Source of the DNA: Lichenibacterium dinghuense
GTDB lineage: Bacteria > Pseudomonadota > Alphaproteobacteria > Rhizobiales > Beijerinckiaceae
Assembly (NCBI RefSeq): GCF_021730615.1
Contig: NZ_JAJLMN010000001.1
Coordinates: 5,051,501-5,115,500, forward strand
Reading direction: 5' to 3'
Length of the DNA: 64,000 nucleotides
A program made the position numbers and the translations under genes. Below the pieces are notes generated by a model. That model was not told the DNA's origin. It made no database searches and saw only the letters and a program-made list of their open reading frames with translations. Shown here piece by piece: positions 33,206-39,904 of the stretch. Numbering within the stretch: position 1 is the stretch's first letter; each line of letters starts with the position of its first letter.

Positions 33206-34294
33206 TCACGCGGCCGTCACGCGCAAGCGATGCCAGGCGGCGGACAGGTAGCCCTTGAAGTTCCAGGTATCGTCGGGCAGCGCCGGCTGCGTTTGGCCCG
33301 CCGCGTCCCAGGCGCGGGCGCAAATCTCGTGCTCTCCAGGCGGCAGGTCCAGCGTGCCGTGCCAGAAGGTCCAGCCCCAGCGCGAGGCGCCGTGGTCCTC
33401 GAGGGTCGCCTGCGTCCAGGTCCGGCCGCCGTCGGCCGAGACGTCGACGCGCACCACCGCGCGGTCCGACGCGACGGCGTAGCCTTCGACGTCGACGCCG
33501 CCCGCCTTCAGCCCGGCTCCGGGGGCGGGCGCCGTCACCGCGCAGTTGAGCGGCATGGCCTCGATGGTTATCCCGCGCGACAGGTCTTCGGTGTCGGGCC
33601 GCATGTCGGGCGGGAACAGCTTGTAGTCGGCAGCTTGCTGATGGGCGCCAGACGGGCGGTCCTGCACCGTGATCGCGCTGAGCCACTTCGGGCTGCGAAC
33701 CCCTGCCCAACCCGGCGCGACAATCCGCAGTGGGAAACCGTGCTCGGAGGCGAGCGGCTCGCCGTTCATCGCGTAGGCCACCAGCGTGTCGGGGTGAAGC
33801 GCCTTCGACATCGGCAGCGACACGCCGTACGGCGCACCGCCGTCGCTCGGCTGGCAGGTGTCGGCGCACATGAAAGCGACGTGCAGCCCTTCGCCCGCCT
33901 CGGCGCCGGCCGCCTCCAACACAGCGCCGAGCGGCGCGCCGGTCCAGTCCGCGCAGCCAATGGCGCCCGCGGCCCAAGGGTCGCCCTTGACGGGCCGCAC
34001 GGCGCGTAGGTCGGCGCGGCGAATGCCGGCACACTGCATCACGGCCCGCACCGTGCGGGACTGCATGGCCTGCACATCGGCGACCGATAGCGACAACTCC
34101 CGCGCCACCCGGCCGTCGACGCCGACGCGGTGGGCCGCGCCGTCGAGCTTCGGGACGTCGCCGTGAGAGCGGACGTAGAGCAGGTCCTGCGGCGTGAGAT
34201 AGCTGGCGCGGAGCTTCGGCAGCGGCGGCTCGGCGTTGAGCGGATGGGCGCCGTGCACGATCAGCTCGGGATGCTTGCGGAACGGATTGAGCAC
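33206..34294 (-). CDS. Sulfite oxidase-family molybdopterin protein
   Basis: This encodes 362 residues. The molybdenum-binding SUOX domain covers about 1-220. It includes the cysteine ligand in RAVMQCAGIRRADL (the family usually reads QCAGNRR), then GAIGCADWTGAPLG and MCADTCQPSDGG. The dimerisation domain follows (NCAVTAPAPGAGLKAG and DVSADGGRTWTQATL, ending KGYLSAAWHRLRVT). It resembles sulfite:cytochrome c oxidoreductase subunit A. No Tat signal peptide is visible at the annotated start (MLNPFRKHPELIVHGAHPLN) and no cytochrome c gene follows, so the location and electron acceptor are unclear. It may protect against sulfite or act on another substrate. Confidence 0.8.
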   Translation of the reverse strand: MLNPFRKHPELIVHGAHPLNAEPPLPKLRASYLTPQDLLYVRSHGDVPKLDGAAHRVGVDGRVARELSLSVADVQAMQSRTVRAVMQCAGIRRADLRAVRPVKGDPWAAGAIGCADWTGAPLGAVLEAAGAEAGEGLHVAFMCADTCQPSDGGAPYGVSLPMSKALHPDTLVAYAMNGEPLASEHGFPLRIVAPGWAGVRSPKWLSAITVQDRPSGAHQQAADYKLFPPDMRPDTEDLSRGITIEAMPLNCAVTAPAPGAGLKAGGVDVEGYAVASDRAVVRVDVSADGGRTWTQATLEDHGASRWGWTFWHGTLDLPPGEHEICARAWDAAGQTQPALPDDTWNFKGYLSAAWHRLRVTAA

Positions 34295-34812
34295 GGGATC
34301 CTCCTCGGGCTGCGGGCGGAATGGTTCGGGGCGGTCCCCGGTTGCGGCCGACCCGGCGGGGCACTCAGGCGAGGCCGAGGACGCGGATCGGGCCGAGGCT
34401 CAGCGCGCCAAGGGCCGCGAGAGACAGCGTTGCCGCACCTGCGACGCACAGCCCCGCTCCGGTCACCACCAGGACGTCGAGGCCGAGGCCGAACGCCGCC
34501 ATGGACAGGATGGGGAGTGCGTTGTCGGCCGCGGCAACGAGGGTGGCGATAGGCACGGAGCCGGCTGAGCGCAGGGTTTCGAAGGCAAGGAAGGGCGATA
34601 CATCGCTGGTTCGACATGGGCTGTCGCACCAGGACTCGCGAACGACCGCTTCAGAGGAGCGCTACACCGATACCCAACGCCCGGCATGGGTCGACACCAG
34701 CTGTACGACGACCGTCCTGAAGGTCCGCAAGGTGGCGACCCCTGAAGGTCGGGACCTGGCGCGATGCTGACCTCACAGAAGGCCGGGTCGCCAAGTGCAT
34801 GGACAACTCCTG
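34295..34812. other. Gap between sulfite oxidase and integrase; one doubtful small ORF
   Basis: In these 518 bases the only protein-like frame is 34365-34556 on the minus strand. It has 63 residues and two hydrophobic stretches (PILSMAAFGLGLDVLVVTGA and AATLSLAALGALSLG), but starts at GTG without a clear ribosome site. It could be a small membrane protein upstream of the sulfite oxidase gene. The rest appears non-coding and contains copy B of the dispersed repeat. Confidence 0.35.
34719..34761 (+). repeat. Dispersed 43-base repeat, copy B
   Basis: It matches copy A (9735-9777) at 37 of 43 positions in the same orientation. It starts with GAAGGTCCGCAAGGTGGCGA and ends with GACCTGGCG. It lies just past the 3' end of the large integrase gene. 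Confidence 0.7.
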
Positions 34813-36843
34813 TCAAGCAGCCTTGATCAGTTCCGGCCGATGTAGGTGCGATAGCTCAAGGCCGTCCACGCGCACCTTCTGGAGCGCCTCGTGCAAGACT
34901 GCGACGGGAAACAGAGTGCCGTCGACCACGCCGTAGCCGGCCGTTACGTCCTTGTTGGCGTGTCCGACAAGCGCCTTGATGATGTCCCGGTCCACGCCCG
35001 CTGCGCGCAGCCGCGCCACGAACAGGTGTCGAAAGCTGTGGAACGTCTTCCGGGGCGACTTGGTCACGTGCTCGTCCGTGTGCCGCGCCCAGAACGTGCT
35101 CCAAGCCTTCGTAATTCGGCCGCGGTAGGCCTTCAGCTCGGGAAACAGGCGCTTGAAGCCGTCGCGCCTGCGCCGCGCCACGAAGTCCAGAAAGCCGCAC
35201 CGCACCAGTTCGGCGTGGACCGGCACGTAACGCCGTGCAGCCGCCGTCTTCACTGCCTTCTCCGGTTCCTTCTCGCCCCACCAAGCCTTTCGGTCCGCCG
35301 CGTCGTCCTCGTCTGGGAGGTCGGTGATATGGATGCACCACAAGCTGTCGACCTGCTTGACGTCACCGACCAGCAGTTGCCCGAGTTCCTCCAGCCGCGC
35401 TCCGGTGAACAGCGCCAGGAGCGGCAGCCAGTGCGCCGCAGACCCGCAGCCGCTGATCGGGATGTCGATCGGGGCCACGTAGACCGACGTCGAGAAGATG
35501 CGCCGGAGGTCCTCCAGGCTGTACGGCTCGCGCTTGATCACGTCCGCCTCGGTGATCTTCAGGCCCATCTTGCTGCAGGGGTTGACGGCGATGTGGCCGA
35601 GCTTCTCGGCCATCGTCAGCGCGGCCGAGATCGACCCCAAGCCCTTGGCGTTGACCGTGCGTCGGGCGAGCCTGGGCTGCTTCAAGTTGGCCGGCTTCTC
35701 GCCCCACGCGATCCGCTCCGCGAGCGACGCCCGGCGGATGGCATGGGGCACGTTGCGGGGGCAGCGTTCCAGCAGGTCCATGAAATCCTTTAAGACCGGT
35801 TTGGTGATCTGGTCGACCGGCAGGTCGCCGAACTTGCCGATGAAGTACCCCGTGTAGAGAGCGTTGTCGTCCTGCTGCTTGCCGAGCGGCCTCTCCTCCT
35901 TGATCCAGCGTTCGCGCATCGCGGACAGGAGCGGCATCGGGGCAGCAGCCGTCTCGGGCCTCGGAACGGGCGCCATCACAGGCGGACGCTCCGGCGTGTC
36001 GATGGCGGCGCCGGCGTCCCTCGCCTTCACGGCCTCGACCCCGTTGACGGTGGTCCTGAGCAGCGCCAGCGCCAGGGCGCGGCGGTCGGTGTGGCCCTGC
36101 GGCAGATCGAGGCCGTTCTCCGCCAGGCGGAGATCTAGTTCGCTGGAGATGGTCGACGTGGGGCAGGCGGCGGTGAGGGCCGCGTTCTGCTCAGGCGTGA
36201 GCCGCACGACGCGCCCTGCCGCCAAGTCGCTGATGGCGGCGATGAGATGCGGGTCGGTGACCTCGCCCTCCTTGATCTCCCCATCGAGCGTGCCGGACCG
36301 GCGGGAGACGAGGGCTGCCTTGGCATCGCGCAACCTGAGATCGTCGGCGAAGCGGCGGGCGTCATCGACCGGGTCGAGAGAGGCGGTGCGGCTAGCGTTC
36401 ATCATCAGTCGCACGACGACGCCCGTCAGGGGCGAGGTGAAGGTCGGGTCGATCCAGCACTGATCGTGTTCCGCCAGGAGATCGTGCCTGGCCTGCGCCG
36501 CGATCGTGCCGACCGCGCCGACGGGCAACCGCTGCACCGTGTTGCGCTCACGGCCTCGCTGTTCCTTCTCCGCGGCCAGCACCTGTCCCATCTGGACCAG
36601 CGCCTCGACCTGTTCGTGAACGCGGTTCCAGCGCACCCGAGCCGTGGCCTCGTCGCCCGTCGCGAGCGACACCTTCACGGTCGGCCGGCCCTCGAGCTTG
36701 TGGATGCCCTCCTTCCAGGGCAGCACCACCTCGCCCGTGATGAAGGCGGCGACGGCAGCCGGCACGTCGCGGTGATAGCAGAACTTGCCCGTGTCGGTCC
36801 GACGGACCAGGAAGGGCAGACCGGTAGTGCTCGACCGCGGCAT
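34813..36843 (-). CDS. Tyrosine-type site-specific integrase at the tRNA-Gly gene (676 residues)
   Basis: This encodes 676 residues. The N-terminus is of the DUF6538 type (LPFLVRRTDTGKFCYHRDVP). A long middle part contains the SAM-like core-binding domain (LSAMRERWIKEERPLGKQQD). The C-terminal catalytic domain has Arg in LFTGARLEELGQLL, a Lys/Arg-rich hairpin AAARRYVPVHAEL, His-x-x-Arg in FHSFRHLFVARLR, GHANKDVTAGYG with the distal His, and the Tyr nucleophile. It begins 116 bases from the 3' end of tRNA-Gly and is transcribed away from it, the usual layout of an island integrated into a tRNA 3' end. It would catalyse insertion and excision between attP and the tRNA target. It is complete at this length for the family. 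Confidence 0.88.
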   Translation of the reverse strand: MPRSSTTGLPFLVRRTDTGKFCYHRDVPAAVAAFITGEVVLPWKEGIHKLEGRPTVKVSLATGDEATARVRWNRVHEQVEALVQMGQVLAAEKEQRGRERNTVQRLPVGAVGTIAAQARHDLLAEHDQCWIDPTFTSPLTGVVVRLMMNASRTASLDPVDDARRFADDLRLRDAKAALVSRRSGTLDGEIKEGEVTDPHLIAAISDLAAGRVVRLTPEQNAALTAACPTSTISSELDLRLAENGLDLPQGHTDRRALALALLRTTVNGVEAVKARDAGAAIDTPERPPVMAPVPRPETAAAPMPLLSAMRERWIKEERPLGKQQDDNALYTGYFIGKFGDLPVDQITKPVLKDFMDLLERCPRNVPHAIRRASLAERIAWGEKPANLKQPRLARRTVNAKGLGSISAALTMAEKLGHIAVNPCSKMGLKITEADVIKREPYSLEDLRRIFSTSVYVAPIDIPISGCGSAAHWLPLLALFTGARLEELGQLLVGDVKQVDSLWCIHITDLPDEDDAADRKAWWGEKEPEKAVKTAAARRYVPVHAELVRCGFLDFVARRRRDGFKRLFPELKAYRGRITKAWSTFWARHTDEHVTKSPRKTFHSFRHLFVARLRAAGVDRDIIKALVGHANKDVTAGYGVVDGTLFPVAVLHEALQKVRVDGLELSHLHRPELIKAA

Positions 36844-36859
36844 GGGGGCGCCTCACGCT

Positions 36860-36882
36860 GGATTCTTACCAGGATTCTTACC
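36860..36882. repeat. Tandem direct repeat upstream of integrase (arm-site candidate)
   Basis: The 11-base word GGATTCTTACC occurs twice with one base between (36860-36870, 36872-36882), a period of 12, directly upstream of the integrase start and on the tRNA side. Short direct repeats at this place are typical of integrase or excisionase arm sites. Confidence 0.6.
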
Positions 36883-36959
36883 GGTTTCCGCCCGGAATCG
36901 GGCAGTCTGCGGCAAGAACGTGAGGGGACCGTAGTGAAATCAGCGCTCTGGCGCAAAAA

Positions 36960-37033
36960 TGGAGCGGGTGAAGGGAATCGAACCCTCGTCATCAGCTTGG
37001 AAGGCTGTTGCTCTACCATTGAGCTACACCCGC
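36960..37033 (-). tRNA. tRNA-Gly (anticodon TCC)
   Basis: The gene is 74 bases including an encoded CCA. The acceptor stem GCGGGTG pairs with CACCCGC. The D-arm includes TAGCTCAATGGTAGAGCA, the anticodon loop is CTTCCAA with TCC, and the T-loop is GGTTCGATTCC. It follows tRNA-Tyr on the same strand with a 69-base spacer. The 3' end faces the 676-residue integrase and is the probable attachment site of the island to the left. Confidence 0.97.
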
Positions 37034-37102
37034 GCGCCACTCAGCATACCGCAGCCGCACGGCCGTGCAAGCCATGTCGGGCATAATCGCGTTGTTGAGA
37101 TT

Positions 37103-37187
37103 TGGTGGAGGAGGTAGGACTCGAACCTACGAAGGCATAGCCAGCGGATTTACAGTCCGCCCCCTTTGCCGCTCGGGACACTCCTCC
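37103..37187 (-). tRNA. tRNA-Tyr (anticodon GTA)
   Basis: The gene is 85 bases with encoded CCA and a long variable arm, as expected for bacterial tRNA-Tyr. The acceptor stem GGAGGAG pairs with CTCCTCC. The anticodon loop is CTGTAAA with GTA, and the T-arm is GTAGGTTCGAGTCCTAC. It probably forms one transcript with tRNA-Gly downstream. Confidence 0.97.
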
Positions 37188-37328
37188 GTCCCAACCCGTC
37201 GGCGCTCAGCGCCAGCGGACTGCGGCGCTTATCGCGGGCGGAGCCCGGCCTGTCAACCCTGCTCGCGTCGATCCCGTGACGGCGTCCGCGGAGGCTGTGG
37301 ATGGATCGCGCGGGCCGCGAGCCTCCCG

Positions 37329-37832
37329 TCACGCCCACGGATGCCAGCGGCCGCCCATCGGCTCACCCGTGACCGGATCGCGGTGGGGCAGGTGGAGGGC
37401 CGCGATGGCGGCCACGGCGCGGCGCAGGTCCTCGTCAGTCGCCGCATCGGCGCGGATCAGGTCCCAGTCGCGCCCGTCCGGGTAGGCGCCGACGACGCTG
37501 AAACCGTCGGCGGACGCGACGCGCCGGTGCCCCGTGCCGGCGGGCAGCACCAGGACGTCGCCGGCCGCGACCTCGACGTCCTGCCCGCCCTCGCCCCCGA
37601 GCCGCAGCGTGGCGCGCCCACCGCAGATGCCCAGCACCTCGTGCGCGGTCGAATGGAAGTGGTGGAACGGGTAGACGCCGTTTCGCCAGGCGTTGGACCA
37701 GCCGTGGCGGGCGAACAGGGCCTCATGGGCGCCCGCCACGGCGTCGGCCGGCAGGGCGGCGCGGTGCACCAGCACCGGCAGCGCGCTGTTGGGCACGCGG
37801 CCGGAGGGGGCGAAGCGCAGGAGCCCGACCAC
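37329..37832 (-). CDS. YjlB-type cupin protein
   Basis: This encodes 167 residues from GTG 37832, five bases after the stop of the glycosyltransferase. The cupin core is visible: YPFHHFHSTAHEVLGICGGR (metal-binding H-x-H...E) and AGDVLVLPAGTGHRR (closing His). GRDWDLIRADAATDEDLRRA near the end matches the YjlB family. It is a small cytosolic beta-barrel protein, and the family's reaction is unknown. Location downstream of the lipid glycosyltransferase suggests co-expression but does not define a role. Confidence 0.8.
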   Translation of the reverse strand: MVGLLRFAPSGRVPNSALPVLVHRAALPADAVAGAHEALFARHGWSNAWRNGVYPFHHFHSTAHEVLGICGGRATLRLGGEGGQDVEVAAGDVLVLPAGTGHRRVASADGFSVVGAYPDGRDWDLIRADAATDEDLRRAVAAIAALHLPHRDPVTGEPMGGRWHPWA

Positions 37833-37837
37833 GACCT

Positions 37838-38971
37838 TCAGCCCACCTTGGCGGGCTCCTCCTTCACCGTCATGGCGTTGCCGCGCCACACGAAGTCGTC
37901 GGTCAGCAGCGCCGTGGTGAACAGGAACGGCAGCATGCAGTCGCGGAACAGCCAGATGAAGGGCGACGCCCAGAACATGCGCCAGCCCGCCGACCAGGCC
38001 AGCACCGCCTCGGAGGCCATCCACAGCGTCGCCACGGCCACGCCGACGAGGACCGGATCGAGCCCGTAGACCGAGGCCGCGAAGGCCGCGGCGAGCGACG
38101 GGAACACGCAGCCGGTGAAGACCTCCAAGAGGAAGAAGGGCAGGAAGGTCACGCGCCGCAGCCGCGCCCAGCGGAGCTGGCGCCCCCACACCTCGGCGAA
38201 GGTCCTGACCCCGAGCGGCTGCTCGAAGGGGTTGTCGGCGAGGCCGACCCGCAACCCCTGGCGCCGCACGAGCTTGGTGGCGGCGGCGTCCTCGGCGATC
38301 TCCAGCCCCAGCGCCTCGATGGAGCCGTGCTCCTCCAGCACCGGCTTGTGCCAGAGCATGGACTTGCCCTGGGCGAAGCCAAAGCCGATGGCCTCGGCGG
38401 CATATTGCCAGCGCGCCTGCAGGGTGTTGAGGAAGCCGCACTCCACCTCGGCCCAGAAGCTCCGCGGCCGCGAGCCGATAGGCGTCGAGCACACGAGGCC
38501 CGTGTCCTTCGTGTAGCGCTTGAGCAGGCGCTGGATGTAGTCGCGCGGCATCAGGACGTTGGAATCCGCCATGATGATCCAGTCGTGGGCGGCGCCGTGC
38601 CAGCCCTTGACGCAGTTGTTGAGCTTGGGGTTCGGGCTGATGTCGTCGCGGCCGATCAGGATGCGGCTCGGCACGCCGGGATGGGCGGCGATCAGGCGCC
38701 GGACCAGGGGCAGCACCGGGTCGTCCGGCTCCTCGCAGCAGAACAGCAGCTCGTAGTTCGGGTAGTCGAGCAGGAACGAGGAGCGGAGCGTCTCCTCCTC
38801 GAAGTTGTCCATGCCGCGCACCGGGCGCATCAGGCTGACGGGCGGCGCCGGGTCGGGCACCGGGAAGGGGGCGGGGATCTCGCGGCATCGGACGGCCGCA
38901 ACGCCGGTGCTGAAGAGCTGCGCGCCCGTCATCAGGACGGAGAAGCCCGCCGCACATTCGGCTACCGTCAT
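37838..38971 (-). CDS. Family 21-type glycosyltransferase (ceramide glucosyltransferase/HpnI-like)
   Basis: This encodes 377 residues. An N-terminal membrane segment (CAAGFSVLMTGAQLFSTGVA) precedes the GT-A core with PVSLMRPVRGMDNFEEETLR, the acidic metal site IIMADSNVLMP, EIAEDAAATKLVRRQG and the RQLRWARLRR motif of the Q/R-x-x-R-W type. Three hydrophobic segments follow (from about 265). This is the ceramide glucosyltransferase/HpnI layout. HpnI adds N-acetylglucosamine to hopanoids or ceramide-like lipids, and hpnE at the right edge of the window shows that hopanoids are made here. Active at the cytoplasmic membrane. The sugar and lipid are inferred only. Confidence 0.78.
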   Translation of the reverse strand: MTVAECAAGFSVLMTGAQLFSTGVAAVRCREIPAPFPVPDPAPPVSLMRPVRGMDNFEEETLRSSFLLDYPNYELLFCCEEPDDPVLPLVRRLIAAHPGVPSRILIGRDDISPNPKLNNCVKGWHGAAHDWIIMADSNVLMPRDYIQRLLKRYTKDTGLVCSTPIGSRPRSFWAEVECGFLNTLQARWQYAAEAIGFGFAQGKSMLWHKPVLEEHGSIEALGLEIAEDAAATKLVRRQGLRVGLADNPFEQPLGVRTFAEVWGRQLRWARLRRVTFLPFFLLEVFTGCVFPSLAAAFAASVYGLDPVLVGVAVATLWMASEAVLAWSAGWRMFWASPFIWLFRDCMLPFLFTTALLTDDFVWRGNAMTVKEEPAKVG

Positions 38972-39288
38972 GATCGACCTTTCTTTCTTCTCGTCTCAGC
39001 GGCCCCGCTCGGCCGCGGGCTGCGACCGCAGCTCCGTCATCTCTCCCTTGTGCCTGCCCGAATCAGGGCAACGAGTCCAGGCTGTGGCCATGAAAGGGCG
39101 CGGCTTCGGCAGGCCGCCGCCGCTTCCGGCCCCGAAACTGCGACGAAACGTCGGGCCACGATGGCGGCGCGGCGGCGGAACCGCGGCGATCGCCTGTTCA
39201 CCGAACGTGCAGGCTCTCCGGTATAGTCAGGCCCGCCCCGGCGGCGCGCCCGCCGCTCCGGCCCACCAGATCCGAGGAAGCTGAGCCC
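38972..39288. other. Divergent gap between the glycosyltransferase and a small secreted protein gene
   Basis: These 317 bases have no supportable gene. On the plus strand TATAGT at 39222-39227 is a good -10 hexamer for the following gene, with TTCACC 19 bases upstream as a weak -35. Confidence 0.45.
39197..39227 (+). promoter_or_regulatory. Candidate sigma-70-type promoter for the GCG_CRPN protein
   Basis: TTCACC (39197-39202) and TATAGT (39222-39227) are separated by 19 bases. The -10 element is strong, the -35 weak and the spacing slightly long. It lies about 60 bases before the ATG at 39289. Confidence 0.4.
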
Positions 39289-39558
39289 ATGAGCAAGACC
39301 ATCAAGCTCGCCGCCGCCGCGGCCGCCCTGTTCGCGGCCCTGCCGCTGTCCGCCGAAGCCATGCCGATCGCCCCCGCGGCCTCCGCCGCCGCCGGCGTGA
39401 CGCTGGTGGCCGGCGGCTGCGGCCCGGGCTTCCACCGCGGCCCCTTCCTCGGTTGCCGCCCGAACCGCCCCTTCGTGCGCCCCTTCGCGCCGATCGTCCG
39501 CCGCCCGGTGGTGTGCCGCACGGTGCTCCTGCCGCTCCCCCACCGCGTCTGCCGCTGA
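39289..39558 (+). CDS. Small secreted GCG_CRPN-type protein
   Basis: This encodes 89 residues with a clear Sec signal peptide (MSKTIKLAAAAAALFAALPL, cleavage near AEA). The mature part carries GGCGPGFHRGPFLGCRPNRP, the GCG...CRPN signature of a family of small alphaproteobacterial exported proteins of unknown function. The remainder is Pro/Arg-rich with two further cysteines. Good upstream promoter and a GC-rich hairpin downstream suggest it is a single-gene transcript. Confidence 0.82.
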   Translation: MSKTIKLAAAAAALFAALPLSAEAMPIAPAASAAAGVTLVAGGCGPGFHRGPFLGCRPNRPFVRPFAPIVRRPVVCRTVLLPLPHRVCR

Positions 39559-39571
39559 GCGGATGCGGCGG

Positions 39572-39595
39572 CCCCGGCGGGCGCTTTCGCCGGGG
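39572..39595 (+). terminator. GC-rich hairpin after the GCG_CRPN gene
   Basis: CCCCGGCG (39572-39579) pairs perfectly with CGCCGGGG (39588-39595) across an 8-base loop, 14 bases past the stop codon. No run of T follows, so it may be a weak or Rho-assisted terminator. Confidence 0.5.
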
Positions 39596-39660
39596 TCGTC
39601 AAGCTTTCGTTAACCCTGTCGGGTGGCGGCCCGCCCGCCGTCCACGGGGCCGTTGATTTA

Positions 39661-39675
39661 GAACAAAACAAGAAC
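39661..39675 (+). promoter_or_regulatory. LexA (SOS) box, GAAC-N7-GAAC
   Basis: GAACAAAACAAGAAC is an exact match to the alphaproteobacterial LexA operator (GTTC-N7-GTTC read on the other strand). A -35-like TTGATT ends at 39658, and exactly 17 bases separate it from where a -10 would lie, so the box fills the promoter spacer. It is 38 bases before the ATG of the 28-codon ORF at 39714. Confidence 0.75.
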
Positions 39676-39713
39676 GAAGCTGCCTCCGCCGATCCCGGCA
39701 GGAGACACGATCC

Positions 39714-39800
39714 ATGTTGCGACGCTTGGCCGCCGACGCGATCGAACTCGCGTTCCTCGCCGCCTTCCTGTGCTTCGTCGCCCTGCTGGCGCGCTGGTGA
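39714..39800 (+). CDS. 28-residue single-span membrane protein under SOS control, SidA-like
   Basis: This short ORF starts MLRRLAADAIELAFLAAFLC and ends FVALLARW. A basic N-terminus is followed by one hydrophobic helix (residues about 9-27). An AGGAGA ribosome site lies eight bases upstream, and a perfect LexA box lies 38 bases further up. Caulobacter SidA is a 29-residue inner-membrane protein induced by the SOS response that blocks division through late divisome proteins. Size, topology and LexA control match, though sequence homology was not tested. It lies 104 bases before dnaE on the same strand, so SOS induction could also read into dnaE. A leader peptide for dnaE is the main alternative. 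Confidence 0.6.
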   Translation: MLRRLAADAIELAFLAAFLCFVALLARW

Positions 39801-39904
39801 GCGCGGGGGAGCGTCAACCTATCCGGTCCATAGGCGAGGGGACCGACTCGACTCGCGGCCTTCGCGGAGTCACGACGTCGGCCCGACGCTGAGGAGCCGA
39901 GACC

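Noticed and set aside
34365-34556. 63-codon hydrophobic ORF as a firm gene
   Set aside because: GTG start without a clear ribosome site and no recognised family; kept only as a mention in the gap entry.
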